This document shows, piece after piece, positions 52,452-62,700 of a DNA stretch of 64,000 nt; positions within the stretch are counted from its first letter, which is position 1, and each line of letters opens with the position of its first letter. The notes under the pieces were generated by a model, which did not search any database, was not told the origin of the DNA, and was given only the letters and a program-made list of their open reading frames with translations. The position numbers and the translations under genes were made by a program. Source of the stretch: Paracholeplasma morum (GTDB taxonomy: Bacteria > Bacillota_I > Bacilli_A > Acholeplasmatales > UBA5453); NCBI RefSeq assembly GCF_016907055.1, contig NZ_JAFBBG010000002.1:1-64000 (forward strand). Direction: 5' to 3'.

Positions 52452-54880
52452 TAGGATCTACCTTCTTTTTTCTGTTTTTTGTTTCTTCCTTTAATAAACT
52501 GCTTAACGCCCTTAAAAAAATGGCCGTTGAACATTAATATCAAACCATCTAGTTGTTTCCAAGTGATCATCCCACCTGTTAATCGTGAGATATTTCTCAT
52601 TGGATTATGATACAATGCCATTTGCATCATATTGGCCGTTTTCTTCTGACCGATTAAGCGCAAGAATCCATGACCGAATCTTACACCAAATGCAAAGAAT
52701 CTTCCTGACCAACCTCTTGAATACTTGAGTTGTTGTACAGTTGTATTATAGTCAACTACCATTCTCTTTTTTTTGTAGAAAACAAACTCTGCCTTTGGAA
52801 TATCTCTTCCTAATAAGGTTTTAAACTCTTTGTTTGGTATATTCAAAATGTTCATTTCCTTATAAGCTTTCAATTCATCTAAGGTGTAAGGTAATGTTGT
52901 CATGTTACCTTTTTGAATGATCTTGCGTTTCAAGCTGATGTCTTCACTGGAAGTTCCAATATAAATTTCATAGTCGCCTGGTTCAACTTCAAATTGTTTT
53001 GACTTGGCGTTGTAAAATCTAAATGAGTACTCGTCAAATGGGATAGAAACTTCTCTTTCCTCATTTGGTTTTAATGCAACTTTGATGAAGCCTTTCAACT
53101 CTTTTGTTGGGCGAAGAATCTTTGTGTTAGACTTTCCAATATATAACTGTGCAACTTCTTGAGCTTCGCAATTTCCAATGTTTTTAATTTTGAAACTTAC
53201 CTTATGATCATCAACCACCAACTCCGAAAGATTGAATTTCGAGTAGGTCAGACCATGTCCAAATGGATATTTGACTGAAATTCTAGCTTTGTCAAAATAT
53301 CGGTAGCCAACAAAAATACTTTCACGGTATTCAACTGTATTTTGTTTGCCTGGAAAGTAAGGTGATGAAGGAACTTGTTCGTAACTTACAGGGTAAGTTT
53401 CTGACAGTTTTCCACTTGGTGATACTTTACCAGTTAAGATATTAAGGGTTGCTTTTGCCCCAGCTTGTCCGGGTAGATAAGTATGTAATAATCCTTTAGC
53501 AAGTCTATCGAATGATGTATCAATCACTGAACCACAGGACAGTACAACCACGATATTTTTATTAACCTCATGTAAATGTTCTAATAGTGTCAGTTGATTT
53601 TGAGGTAGCATTAACGTCTTTCTGTCTAGGCCTTCGGTTTCAGAGTATTCGTCTAATCCTAAGAATAGTAATACAACATCTGCTTTTATAGCCAGTTTTT
53701 TAGCTTGGTTTAGTAATCTTTTACTTTTTCTTCCATATCTGTGAAAGCCTTTTGAAAACCCAACATAATTGAAATCATTATCTGATATGCTGTCTAGTAT
53801 TGTGTCTACTTGTGTAGGGTTAACACCACTTGATCCAGCCCCTTGAAATCTTTGTTCTTTAGCAAAATCACCTATTATGGCCACTTTGTCTTTAGGTTTA
53901 ATCGGTAAGATGTTCTCTTCATTTTTCAAGAGTACAATCGATTCTTCTGCTGCTTTTTGGGCAATACTATGGTGTAGTTCTTTGTTAAAAGTAACAGGTT
54001 TATTCTCAAAAGCTTTATGCGTATCAAACACAAGCGTTAAGACGCGGTCTACAGCCTGGTCAAGTTCTTCTTGAGATACTTTACCATCCTTTACTGCTTC
54101 AATCAGTTCTAGGGTTGTTTGACCACCCGATGTTGGCATCTCCAACTCTGCTGTTGCTTTTATCGATGCGACTTTGTCGTTTAGTCCGCCCCAGTCTGAA
54201 ACGATTACCCCATCAAATCCCCATTCTTTTCTAAGAATGTCATTTAATAAGTGTGAATTTTCATTGGCATAAACACCATTGACTAGATTGTATGAGGCCA
54301 TGATTGCCTTTGATTGTCCTTCTTTGACGGATATCTCAAAAGGCGTTAAATATAGTTCTCTCAATGCTCGTTCGTCAACCACAGAATCTGAAGACATTCT
54401 TCTGTATTCTTGGTTGTTTGCTGCAAAGTGTTTTACGGTTGTCGCAATGCCGTTACTTTGAACACCCCTAATAAACGCTGCACTTATTTTTCCTGCTAAG
54501 TATGGGTCTTCACTATAGTATTCAAAATTTCTCCCCGCTAGAGGGTTTCTTTTAATGTTGACGCCTGGCCCTAAGACCACGCTGACACGTTCAGCCACAG
54601 CTTCAACGCCAAGCATTGAAGAAAATGTTTCTACAATTAAAGGATTCCATGAATTTGCTATGGTTGCAGAAGTAGGAAAACATGTTGACTTTATGGATTC
54701 GTTTAGACCTAGATGGTCTGCAGCTGCTTTCTGCTTTCGTAATCCATTTGGACCGTCTGCCAGAAAGATACTAGGGATTCCTAATTCATCAATGTTTACA
54801 GTTTGCCAAAAGTCTTTTCCTGCTAACAGCTTTGCCTTTTGTTCGAGTGATAATTGGCTGATTATTTTTTCATTTTTCAT
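52451..54880 (-). CDS. Family 3 glycoside hydrolase, cytoplasmic type
   Basis: An 809-aa beta-glucosidase-like enzyme with conventional domain order. The N-terminal TIM barrel (about 20-270) carries the nucleophile in VIVSDWGGLND and the substrate motif KHFAANNQEYRR; the GH3 C-terminal domain (about 300-510) has SIVLLKNEENILPI and GAGSSGVNP; a fibronectin III-like domain (about 535-625) follows, and a basic ~130-residue C-terminal extension ends RNKKQKKEGRS. No signal peptide is seen, so it probably acts in the cytoplasm on imported oligosaccharides. Beta-glucosidase or beta-xylosidase specificity cannot be separated by eye. Confidence 0.93.
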   Translation of the reverse strand: MKNEKIISQLSLEQKAKLLAGKDFWQTVNIDELGIPSIFLADGPNGLRKQKAAADHLGLNESIKSTCFPTSATIANSWNPLIVETFSSMLGVEAVAERVSVVLGPGVNIKRNPLAGRNFEYYSEDPYLAGKISAAFIRGVQSNGIATTVKHFAANNQEYRRMSSDSVVDERALRELYLTPFEISVKEGQSKAIMASYNLVNGVYANENSHLLNDILRKEWGFDGVIVSDWGGLNDKVASIKATAELEMPTSGGQTTLELIEAVKDGKVSQEELDQAVDRVLTLVFDTHKAFENKPVTFNKELHHSIAQKAAEESIVLLKNEENILPIKPKDKVAIIGDFAKEQRFQGAGSSGVNPTQVDTILDSISDNDFNYVGFSKGFHRYGRKSKRLLNQAKKLAIKADVVLLFLGLDEYSETEGLDRKTLMLPQNQLTLLEHLHEVNKNIVVVLSCGSVIDTSFDRLAKGLLHTYLPGQAGAKATLNILTGKVSPSGKLSETYPVSYEQVPSSPYFPGKQNTVEYRESIFVGYRYFDKARISVKYPFGHGLTYSKFNLSELVVDDHKVSFKIKNIGNCEAQEVAQLYIGKSNTKILRPTKELKGFIKVALKPNEEREVSIPFDEYSFRFYNAKSKQFEVEPGDYEIYIGTSSEDISLKRKIIQKGNMTTLPYTLDELKAYKEMNILNIPNKEFKTLLGRDIPKAEFVFYKKKRMVVDYNTTVQQLKYSRGWSGRFFAFGVRFGHGFLRLIGQKKTANMMQMALYHNPMRNISRLTGGMITWKQLDGLILMFNGHFFKGVKQFIKGRNKKQKKEGRS

Positions 54881-54914
54881 AGTTTCCTCCTTAAGACTTT
54901 GTTACTTTATAAGC

Positions 54915-57788
54915 CTATGCTTGCTTAGTAACCTTCAATGACTTTCTAATTGCAAAAACACCCCATGTTGCAAATGACACTGCCACAACGGCATCGATAC
55001 CATACATGATTTCGACCCAGATTGGCAATCTATATGATTTAACTTCCGCATTCATTGCATTAGAATTTGCTACTGTATATAATACGTTTTTTGCTGCGAT
55101 TCTAAGGATAGTCATATCGGTAGCATTCGACTTTCTCGCATTCCATTCTTGTCCGAAGTTTTGGAGGTTCAAGTCACCACCAGCATAAGCCATTTGTTTT
55201 GAATCCATATGTCCGCCAGTATTAAAGTCACTAATTACGGTGCCTCTAAAGCCCCATTCATCTCTTAATACTTCTGTCAACAAGCGGTAATCTCCACCGG
55301 CCCATACTGTACCGATTCTATTGAATGAAGACATCATACCAGTTGTTTTACCAACTTTAACAGCATATTCAAATGGTTTTAAGTATAGTTCTCTTAATGT
55401 TTGTTCATCTAACCATGTTGTTACACCAGATCTTGATGTTTCTTGTTCATTTACAGCAAAGTGTTTAACCATTGTGTATACACCTTTACTCATGACACCT
55501 TGAATTTGACTGGCGCCTAACATACCACTTAAGAATGGATCTTCACTGTAATACTCACCAACACGTCCGCCAAATTGTGAACGGTGTAAGTTCATACCTG
55601 GTGCGTACCAACCTGAATAAGGGGCACCATCACCACGTTCATCACCAATTAATGCTTCATCGCCAACGGCTTCTCCTAGTTTAAATAATAGGTCTCTATT
55701 AAAGGTTGCTGCCATGATAGGTTCTGAGGCATAATGTGATGCACCATAAACTGAACCAGTTAATGGGTTAGACATAAAGTTTACGAAACCACTTGGTCCG
55801 TCTGCATCTGTTGTTCTTGGCTTACCAATGCTTAATACGTCAATCGTTTGGAAAGCACCTTTGTTAAATAAGTCAATCAATTCTTGAGCTGTAATTTGGT
55901 TTAAGATGTCTTCCCATAATGGATCTGAATAACTCTTACCAATCATACTTCTAAGCCCAACTTCTCCTGATTCACCAATGATTGGGAACTCAGAATAAGT
56001 ATTTGGGTTATTTGTAGCTGTTGAATTAATCTTTTCATTTGTCGCAGCACTAATTACTTTTTCAATCGCAGTTCTTGGAGAAGGGAAAGTATTTTCCCAA
56101 TCAGAACGAGATAATACAACAGTTAATTCGTCATCTGCGTCTTCAAATCTATTTTGTACTTCATTATCTGTGGTTTGATCTTTATCAAATCTAATGCCTG
56201 GGCTAGCCACATTCATACTAAATGAATCATAGAACTCATGAGCATTTCTTCCTAGACGAATTTCGTATTCCCCAGATTCTAGTTCATATCCCTTAAAGCC
56301 ATTGGCGTTTAAATCTTTATGATCATATGAAGCAAAATCATAAGGGGTAAGTGTGATTGAGACTGTCTGGCTTTGGTTAGGTAAGATCGTTTTGGTTTTC
56401 GCAAATCCTGCTAAAACCACGTGTGATTTTTCTATACCGCCTTCAGTATAAGGGGCTGTTACATATATTTGGACAGCTTCTTTACCAGCTTGAGTTCCGG
56501 TATTGGTGACTTTTACTGATACAGTAATCTTTTTGTCTTTAGAAATACTTGTGCCATCAAGTTGAGTTTTATTCGTCAACTCTTGATCAAAAGTTGTATA
56601 ACTTAACCCATATCCAAATGGGTATACTACTTGTTGATCATACCAAGCTTCTCCATCAGTGTAACCGCGTGTTTCGTAATATCTATATCCAACATAAATG
56701 CCTTCTTCATAGTCTACGAATGCATAGGCATAGTTTGAGATTTTATCTGTAATGGATGTATAGTTTTGACCATTTTTTTCAAGATAGTTACCGAAGTTTT
56801 GCCATGTAGGATCGTTTTTGTAGTTTCTAACATAGGTATCCACAGTTCTTCCAGAAGGATTGACTTCCCCTTTTAGTATTCTACCTAGAGCCATTATTCC
56901 TGTATCCCCAGGCGCCCCTATCCATAATGCTGAATCTATGTTTGCATGATACGCATAATGAGTTGGATCATCTAAGAATCCTGTTTCGATGGTTGCACTA
57001 CTATTGATTACGATAATGACTTTATCAAAAATGTTTGCTACTTCATGGATTAAGTCTGTTTCGTTTTGATCTAGTTGTAAATAGTGATCAGTTTCGCTTC
57101 TAGCACCTGATACCAAGTTACCATCTTTATTAACCATGGTTCTTGGAAGGTCCCATCCTTCACCACCAATTCGAGATAAGAAAATGATTGCAGCATCGTT
57201 GTATGACTCAAAAGATGCCTTTACATCACTTGAATAGCTATTCCAAGGGGTTTCACCGGTTGAAAGTGAGATTGTTCCATCATTTTCCATTTTAGGATTC
57301 GATGGTCTTCCGCTACCTGAATCACTACTTTCATAAAAACTCTTAAGGGTGGGATTATATAGAAATCCTGCACTTTCTAAGCTTTCAAAAAGGGTCTTAG
57401 TATATTCCCCAGAGCCTTGAGCAGACCCTGAACCTCCATAGACAACATCTACTGAGTTTTTCCCAAATACACTTAGTTTGGAGCCAGCTGGTAACGGTAA
57501 GGATTGTCCTTCATTTTTTAGAAGTACAATGCCCTCTTCATTGATGAGTTCATTGATGACTTCACCATTTTCTCTAGCTTCTTTCTTCGACTCAAAGTCT
57601 GTGAAGTATATCTGTTCGATACCATCTGCGGTAATTCTTCGTTCTTTACCCCATAGATTACTGAACAAGTCATAAAACATGGATAAAGCTAAAATATTTA
57701 CCACCAATAATAAAACTGTAACGACCGAGGTTACAATAACCCAGACCTTAGACTGTCTCGTTTTAAACATTCTTTTTAAAGTACTCAT
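54915..57788 (-). CDS. Membrane-anchored family 3 glycosidase with reversed domain order
   Basis: A 957-aa enzyme in which the usual GH3 order is reversed. After an N-terminal TM segment (about 17-40), the GH3 C-terminal domain comes first (about 75-330, EGIVLLKNEGQSLPL), then a fibronectin III-like domain (about 415-515), then the TIM barrel (about 640-880) with GWYAPGMNLHRSQFGGR, KHFAVNEQETSR and the nucleophile in TVISDFNTGG. A second TM segment near the C-terminus (about 925-945) would anchor the other end, so the catalytic part faces outside. I chose ATG 57786-57788 with GGAGG upstream. It lies 21 bp after the InlB-repeat lipoprotein and is probably expressed with it. Confidence 0.9.
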   Translation of the reverse strand: MSTLKRMFKTRQSKVWVIVTSVVTVLLLVVNILALSMFYDLFSNLWGKERRITADGIEQIYFTDFESKKEARENGEVINELINEEGIVLLKNEGQSLPLPAGSKLSVFGKNSVDVVYGGSGSAQGSGEYTKTLFESLESAGFLYNPTLKSFYESSDSGSGRPSNPKMENDGTISLSTGETPWNSYSSDVKASFESYNDAAIIFLSRIGGEGWDLPRTMVNKDGNLVSGARSETDHYLQLDQNETDLIHEVANIFDKVIIVINSSATIETGFLDDPTHYAYHANIDSALWIGAPGDTGIMALGRILKGEVNPSGRTVDTYVRNYKNDPTWQNFGNYLEKNGQNYTSITDKISNYAYAFVDYEEGIYVGYRYYETRGYTDGEAWYDQQVVYPFGYGLSYTTFDQELTNKTQLDGTSISKDKKITVSVKVTNTGTQAGKEAVQIYVTAPYTEGGIEKSHVVLAGFAKTKTILPNQSQTVSITLTPYDFASYDHKDLNANGFKGYELESGEYEIRLGRNAHEFYDSFSMNVASPGIRFDKDQTTDNEVQNRFEDADDELTVVLSRSDWENTFPSPRTAIEKVISAATNEKINSTATNNPNTYSEFPIIGESGEVGLRSMIGKSYSDPLWEDILNQITAQELIDLFNKGAFQTIDVLSIGKPRTTDADGPSGFVNFMSNPLTGSVYGASHYASEPIMAATFNRDLLFKLGEAVGDEALIGDERGDGAPYSGWYAPGMNLHRSQFGGRVGEYYSEDPFLSGMLGASQIQGVMSKGVYTMVKHFAVNEQETSRSGVTTWLDEQTLRELYLKPFEYAVKVGKTTGMMSSFNRIGTVWAGGDYRLLTEVLRDEWGFRGTVISDFNTGGHMDSKQMAYAGGDLNLQNFGQEWNARKSNATDMTILRIAAKNVLYTVANSNAMNAEVKSYRLPIWVEIMYGIDAVVAVSFATWGVFAIRKSLKVTKQA

Positions 57789-57809
57789 AATTTCCTCCAA
57801 TATCCTTTA

Positions 57810-59570
57810 TTAGTAGTTATCTAACTTAGGATTCCATGTTAATACTGCATAGGTTTCTAACTTAAGGCAGTCGATCATTGGTGCAGTAGCACCCATCGTT
57901 CCACCCATTAATAAATTATTATCTGTAATTAGCGTAAATGTATTCAAACCTTCTTTAAGACTGATATTCATAGAGATTACATAATCTTCAAATGGTAGTA
58001 ATTGGTTAGAAGATTGTGAAGGAACTCCGATAAAGTAAATTGAGTCATACTTAATCGTTTCATCGTTCACTTTAATGGTATATACCGGTTCTTCTTCTAA
58101 CATATTAGGTGTTCTTTCCGATTGAATGAAGAAATCTTTAACTTCACCTGACAATCTCAAAATGAATTTAACATTGTCGATTGCTCTATCTGAATAGATT
58201 TCGTAGTCGAGTGTGATGCCATTGCCATAAAGATAAGTTACAAAACGTCCATTACTAACTCCGGCATTTCCGGTGACATCTTCTACGATTGCGTCTGTTC
58301 CTGTTGCATTACCAGAGAAGCCCCAACCAAAGAAATCACTGAAGTCAAGATACTCTGCTTCAAAGACATGAACTTTTTGCCATTGTGCATATAAAGTCGT
58401 ATTTTCTTGAATTCCTTTACTAAAGTCAAAGCCAACGAGTCCGCTAGATTCTATACTCCATCCTGCAAAAGTATAACCCACTCTTGAAGGCGTATTTGGT
58501 GTAGTGATCGCGTTATTTACATCCACTGTTATGTCACCAGGATTAATTGAATTCTCATAGTTATAGTCAAGTGTTAGCTTAACGACTTCTACCCATTTTG
58601 CGTATAGGACATAATCCTTATCAATTGGAGTTGATAAGCTAAATCTTTGAGTAAATGATTGGTCATCTATAAACCATCCTACTAATCTGTAGCCTTCTCT
58701 TTGAATTGAAGGTTGAGTAACGACTGCACCTTCAGTAACTTCAACAGTGATGCTTTCAGGTGTATTAGTAAAGTTGAAATTGAACTGTACATTATGTTTG
58801 ATTGATACTGAATTATCAATCCATTTTGCATAAAGAATAACGCTAGTAGAAAGTATATCTGCCTCATAAGCAGCTGTGAGTTCGCTATTGGTAAACCATC
58901 CACCGAATGTGAATCCTTCTCTTGTTGGTGTATCAATTAAACTATGCTCTGTATTGATATCAAACATGCTAATGATGTCTTCTGTTTGTCCGTCGTTTAG
59001 TTTATAGGTAACAGAGATGCGTAGAACCCACTTGGCATATAACGTAATTTCTTCAGAAATCACCGTATTAAAATTGAACTTAGAACTATAGTTTTCATCT
59101 AAGAACCAACCATCAAAGCGATGATTATCTTTGGTAGGTTCAGCAGGTACTGAAAGTGTTTTGCCACTTTCAACTTGAACAGTAGTTTCATCTGATTCAC
59201 CGATAACTAAATGAACCGAATGAGTAATTATTTGTTTACTCCATTTGGCAAATAGCACAAAATTATTCTTAGTAACTAAAGTAGAGAAATTATATTCATC
59301 CCCAGTTCCTTCTTCATTTGTATACCACCCATCAAAATTATATCCAGTTCTTGCTGGGTCAGTTTTAGGTTTACTTACTGGCGTGTTTTCATCTACACGT
59401 ACCGTACCTGGATCATTAGTTACAACATCATCACCTGCGTTTACATCAAAAATAACCGTGTATTTTTCCTTGGTAGGTTCAGGTTTTTTCTTGTCACATG
59501 CTGTAACGATGCTTGCTGTTAATGCCAACAGTGTAACCAAAAATAGTCTTGCAAAAATAGTCTTTTTCAT
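57810..59570 (-). CDS. Surface lipoprotein with five InlB B-type repeats and a putative carbohydrate-binding domain
   Basis: A 586-aa lipoprotein; the signal peptide ends IVTAC (Cys25). Residues about 37-400 hold five InlB B-type (Listeria-Bacteroides) repeats, each of about 70 residues, marked by GYNFDGWYTNEE, RFDGWFLDENY, GFTFGGWFTNSE, GYRLVGWFIDD and GYTFAGWSIES and each ending LYAKW/LYAQW-like. The C-terminal ~180 residues (from about 400), starting EAEYLDFSDF and containing VSNGRFVTYLYG, look like a CBM6/CBM35-type beta-sandwich. No catalytic residues are seen, so a binding or adhesion role beside the glycosidases is likely. The RBS is TTAGGAGGAA. Confidence 0.85.
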   Translation of the reverse strand: MKKTIFARLFLVTLLALTASIVTACDKKKPEPTKEKYTVIFDVNAGDDVVTNDPGTVRVDENTPVSKPKTDPARTGYNFDGWYTNEEGTGDEYNFSTLVTKNNFVLFAKWSKQIITHSVHLVIGESDETTVQVESGKTLSVPAEPTKDNHRFDGWFLDENYSSKFNFNTVISEEITLYAKWVLRISVTYKLNDGQTEDIISMFDINTEHSLIDTPTREGFTFGGWFTNSELTAAYEADILSTSVILYAKWIDNSVSIKHNVQFNFNFTNTPESITVEVTEGAVVTQPSIQREGYRLVGWFIDDQSFTQRFSLSTPIDKDYVLYAKWVEVVKLTLDYNYENSINPGDITVDVNNAITTPNTPSRVGYTFAGWSIESSGLVGFDFSKGIQENTTLYAQWQKVHVFEAEYLDFSDFFGWGFSGNATGTDAIVEDVTGNAGVSNGRFVTYLYGNGITLDYEIYSDRAIDNVKFILRLSGEVKDFFIQSERTPNMLEEEPVYTIKVNDETIKYDSIYFIGVPSQSSNQLLPFEDYVISMNISLKEGLNTFTLITDNNLLMGGTMGATAPMIDCLKLETYAVLTWNPKLDNY

Positions 59571-59682
59571 TTTTCCTCCTAATAGTAAGCAATGCTTTAT
59601 TTAAACCTATATAAAGTAAATTCAGTAATTTACTAGATTTCTAAGTGAATATGAGTTGATTTGAGTTAAATAAATCAACCAC

Positions 59683-59711
59683 TAGCAGGGTAGTTAGTTG
59701 CTACCCTGCTA
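59683..59711. terminator. Hairpin between glycosidase and lipoprotein genes
   Basis: TAGCAGGGTAG-ttagtt-GCTACCCTGCTA forms a strong stem of about 11 bp. It is after the stop of the 1400-aa gene on the minus strand, but the following tract is only AT-rich and not a clean T run, so it may be an attenuator or mRNA-stabilising hairpin and not a full terminator. Confidence 0.5.
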
Positions 59712-59748
59712 TGATTGATGTAATCTTGTTAAAAGCTATGAAACCAAA

Positions 59749-62700
59749 TTAGAATTTCTTTTTGAAAACAACGAAGCCTACAGCGCATGCTGCAATAACA
59801 CCTAACGAACCTAAAACGATTGAAACGATAATCATAGGTTTGTTTGGATCTGCTTTGGCAATCTCAGTTTGGATTGCTTCAATATCTTGATTTTGATTGT
59901 TAACAATTGTGTTTAAATTGCTTATCGCTTGATTGATTGTTGCAATACGAGCATTATCCACTTCATCTAATCCTTCAAGTGCAGTATTAATTTGTGCAAT
60001 TGTTTGATTGATTGTAGCGATTAATCCTTCTGCTTGAGTAATGTCTCCATTAGAAGCAACAATTTTTGCATTGATTTCTGCAATTAGCTCATCAATTTCA
60101 TCTAAAGCAAGTTGAAGTGCTTGTTCAGAAGCATCGATTGCAACCCAACCTGCGAATAATTCTATATCGGCATTAACTGCTGCTGAGAAGTCTGCAAGTG
60201 TTGTAGCTGCAACATCACTAAACCATCCAGTGAATACATAACCAGGACGATAAGGTGCTGCTAATGGACTTGCTGTGTTGCCTTTGAATACAGATAACTC
60301 TTGAGCAACTGCATTTTCATAGTTGCCGTTGAAAGTAACTGTATGATAATTAGTTGGATCGATTCCAGTTACTGTAATAGATACGGGAGTTTCGAAATCA
60401 TAAACCGTATTTCCAAACCATGCGTTTCTTGCAACTACGTGTGTTCCAATTACAGCATTGAAAGTACCTTCTACGGTTGGTGTTCCACTAATTGAACCAT
60501 CTGCGCCTAAAGTCATACCAGAAGGTAATGAACCATCTTTAAGGACATATTCAATCACGTTTACAGTTGAAGCTGACCATCCACTACCAACGCTCTTACC
60601 TAAATACCAATCAACTGAGCCGATTGATCCGTTAGCAGCGATGTTAAGTTCTACTGAATCTAAACCTGTTAATGTGAAGCTTGGAGCAATCGTCATAGTA
60701 TGTTCTTGTGTTCCAGAAACATAACCACCTACAGCAGATGTAACACTGAAGTTATAAACGCCTGCACCAACTGGGGTACCAGTGATAATACCTTTAGTTG
60801 ATAAACTTAAACCTGCAGGTAACACTGAGCCTTTAGCTACTGTATAGATTGCATCTGGCATTGAAGGTTGAGTTACATCTAAACCTGTGCCAGGAAGAGC
60901 AACACCTTGTGAACCCGTAAATTCTTTCTTATCTAGTGCAGATAAATTAATACCATTTTTCATTGCATTACTGTTTGCTTGTGCATATAGTAAGCTCTTA
61001 GCTGCAGTTCTTACTGCATACCATTGAGTGTAACTCACCATGGTATCACCTTTTACATAAAGTTCAGTTCCATCTTTCATGGTGTTTGCATCTTTATATG
61101 CTGCAGAAGGCCCGTTTACAGTTGATGTTGCATAATTAACTGTGACGCCTGTTGTAGCATAATCAGCGAAATCACGGTTATTAATCTTGTTAATGCTAAC
61201 TGGATTGTTTGCATTAATAGCAGCACTTGATGTGCCAGTAGCATCATCTTTTGTCCATCTTGTACCATTAGTGATATCTTCTGTGAATGTTACAACAACA
61301 TTTTTATTAACCGGATCCCATGCGCCTTCGACATTTCTACCGAATGTGTTATTCCATGAACCAAGTGGTGTAATGTTTAATCTTGCTGCCATATCTCCAG
61401 ATGTTCCTGGGCTATAACCCCAACCGAACATATCTGTAACTGATGAATATCTAAATCCGAATTCGTCTCTTAATAAACCTTCATATAAGTTGTAATGAGA
61501 GGTAGTTGATAATAAACCAACTTTATTGAACGCACTCATAGAAGCTGTAGCATTACCAAACTTAATTGCATACTCCCAAGGTTTAGCATAGATTTCTCTT
61601 AACGCTTGTTCTGTTAGGAATGTACTTGCTGTGTAACGGCTAGTTTCTTGGTCGTTAGCTAGTAAGTGCTTCATGTAAACAGTGATACCTTTATCGGTTG
61701 CACCTTTAATTACTGCTGCACCAATTAAACCACTGTGAACACCATCTTGTGAATAGTATTCGAAGTTTCTACCTGCAGCAGGGTTACGGTGAATGTTTAG
61801 ACCTGGACCGTACCAACCTTGAACACCTAAGAATAATGATTCATTACCTACGAATAAACCTTGTTTGTAAGCTAGATCTTTATTCCATGTAGATGCGATG
61901 TTCACTTCACTTACCCAGAATGTACCACCTTTAAGTTGAGCTGGACCATCTTGGTCGCTACTTGCAGGTTTTCCAATTGCATCTAGTTGTGGTGTCCTGA
62001 ATTGATTTGATGTGATTAGGTTTCTAAGTTCATCAAATGTTAGTTGATTCATGAAATCATCCCATCTAGAATCTTCAAATGGTACACCAGACATATCATA
62101 TAATTGAATAAGTGTTTTGCCATCTAATCTTTCAGATGCATCATTTGCTTGTGTCCAACCTACTAAATCAGTAGCAGTTTTGTACCAAGGGTCAGTTGGT
62201 AAGTCATTGAATGATGTGTAATAAACTTGTGATTGTAGAATATGAATAGCGTCATCTGTCCATTTAAGGTCACTTTCAACTGGTGCTTTTGGCATTGTGC
62301 CTGCAAAATCAGCTCTTGAGAAATAGGTCATTTCTGTTTCACTGACTAATGTTGTACGACGGCTGTCATAATAGTCTAAATCACTTCTTGTGCCATCCCA
62401 AACGCCATCACCTGTAAATTTAACAGTAATAGGATTTCCATTATCTGCATCTTTATCGTAATTAACTGCTGGACCAGCGACTACTGCATTAATAGTATCT
62501 AATGGTGTATTTGAATCGTCAAATGCTCCAATTACATAAGTACCTGGATCTAATTCATATCCAGCATGTAAGTTATTATTTGCATCATCATAGTCGAATG
62601 AAGCCATATATTGAACTTTAAATGTAACGCTTAGTGTTTGTGATTGACCCGGTTGTAATAATTTGGTCTTAACAAACTCAACTAAGTTTACACTTGCTTT

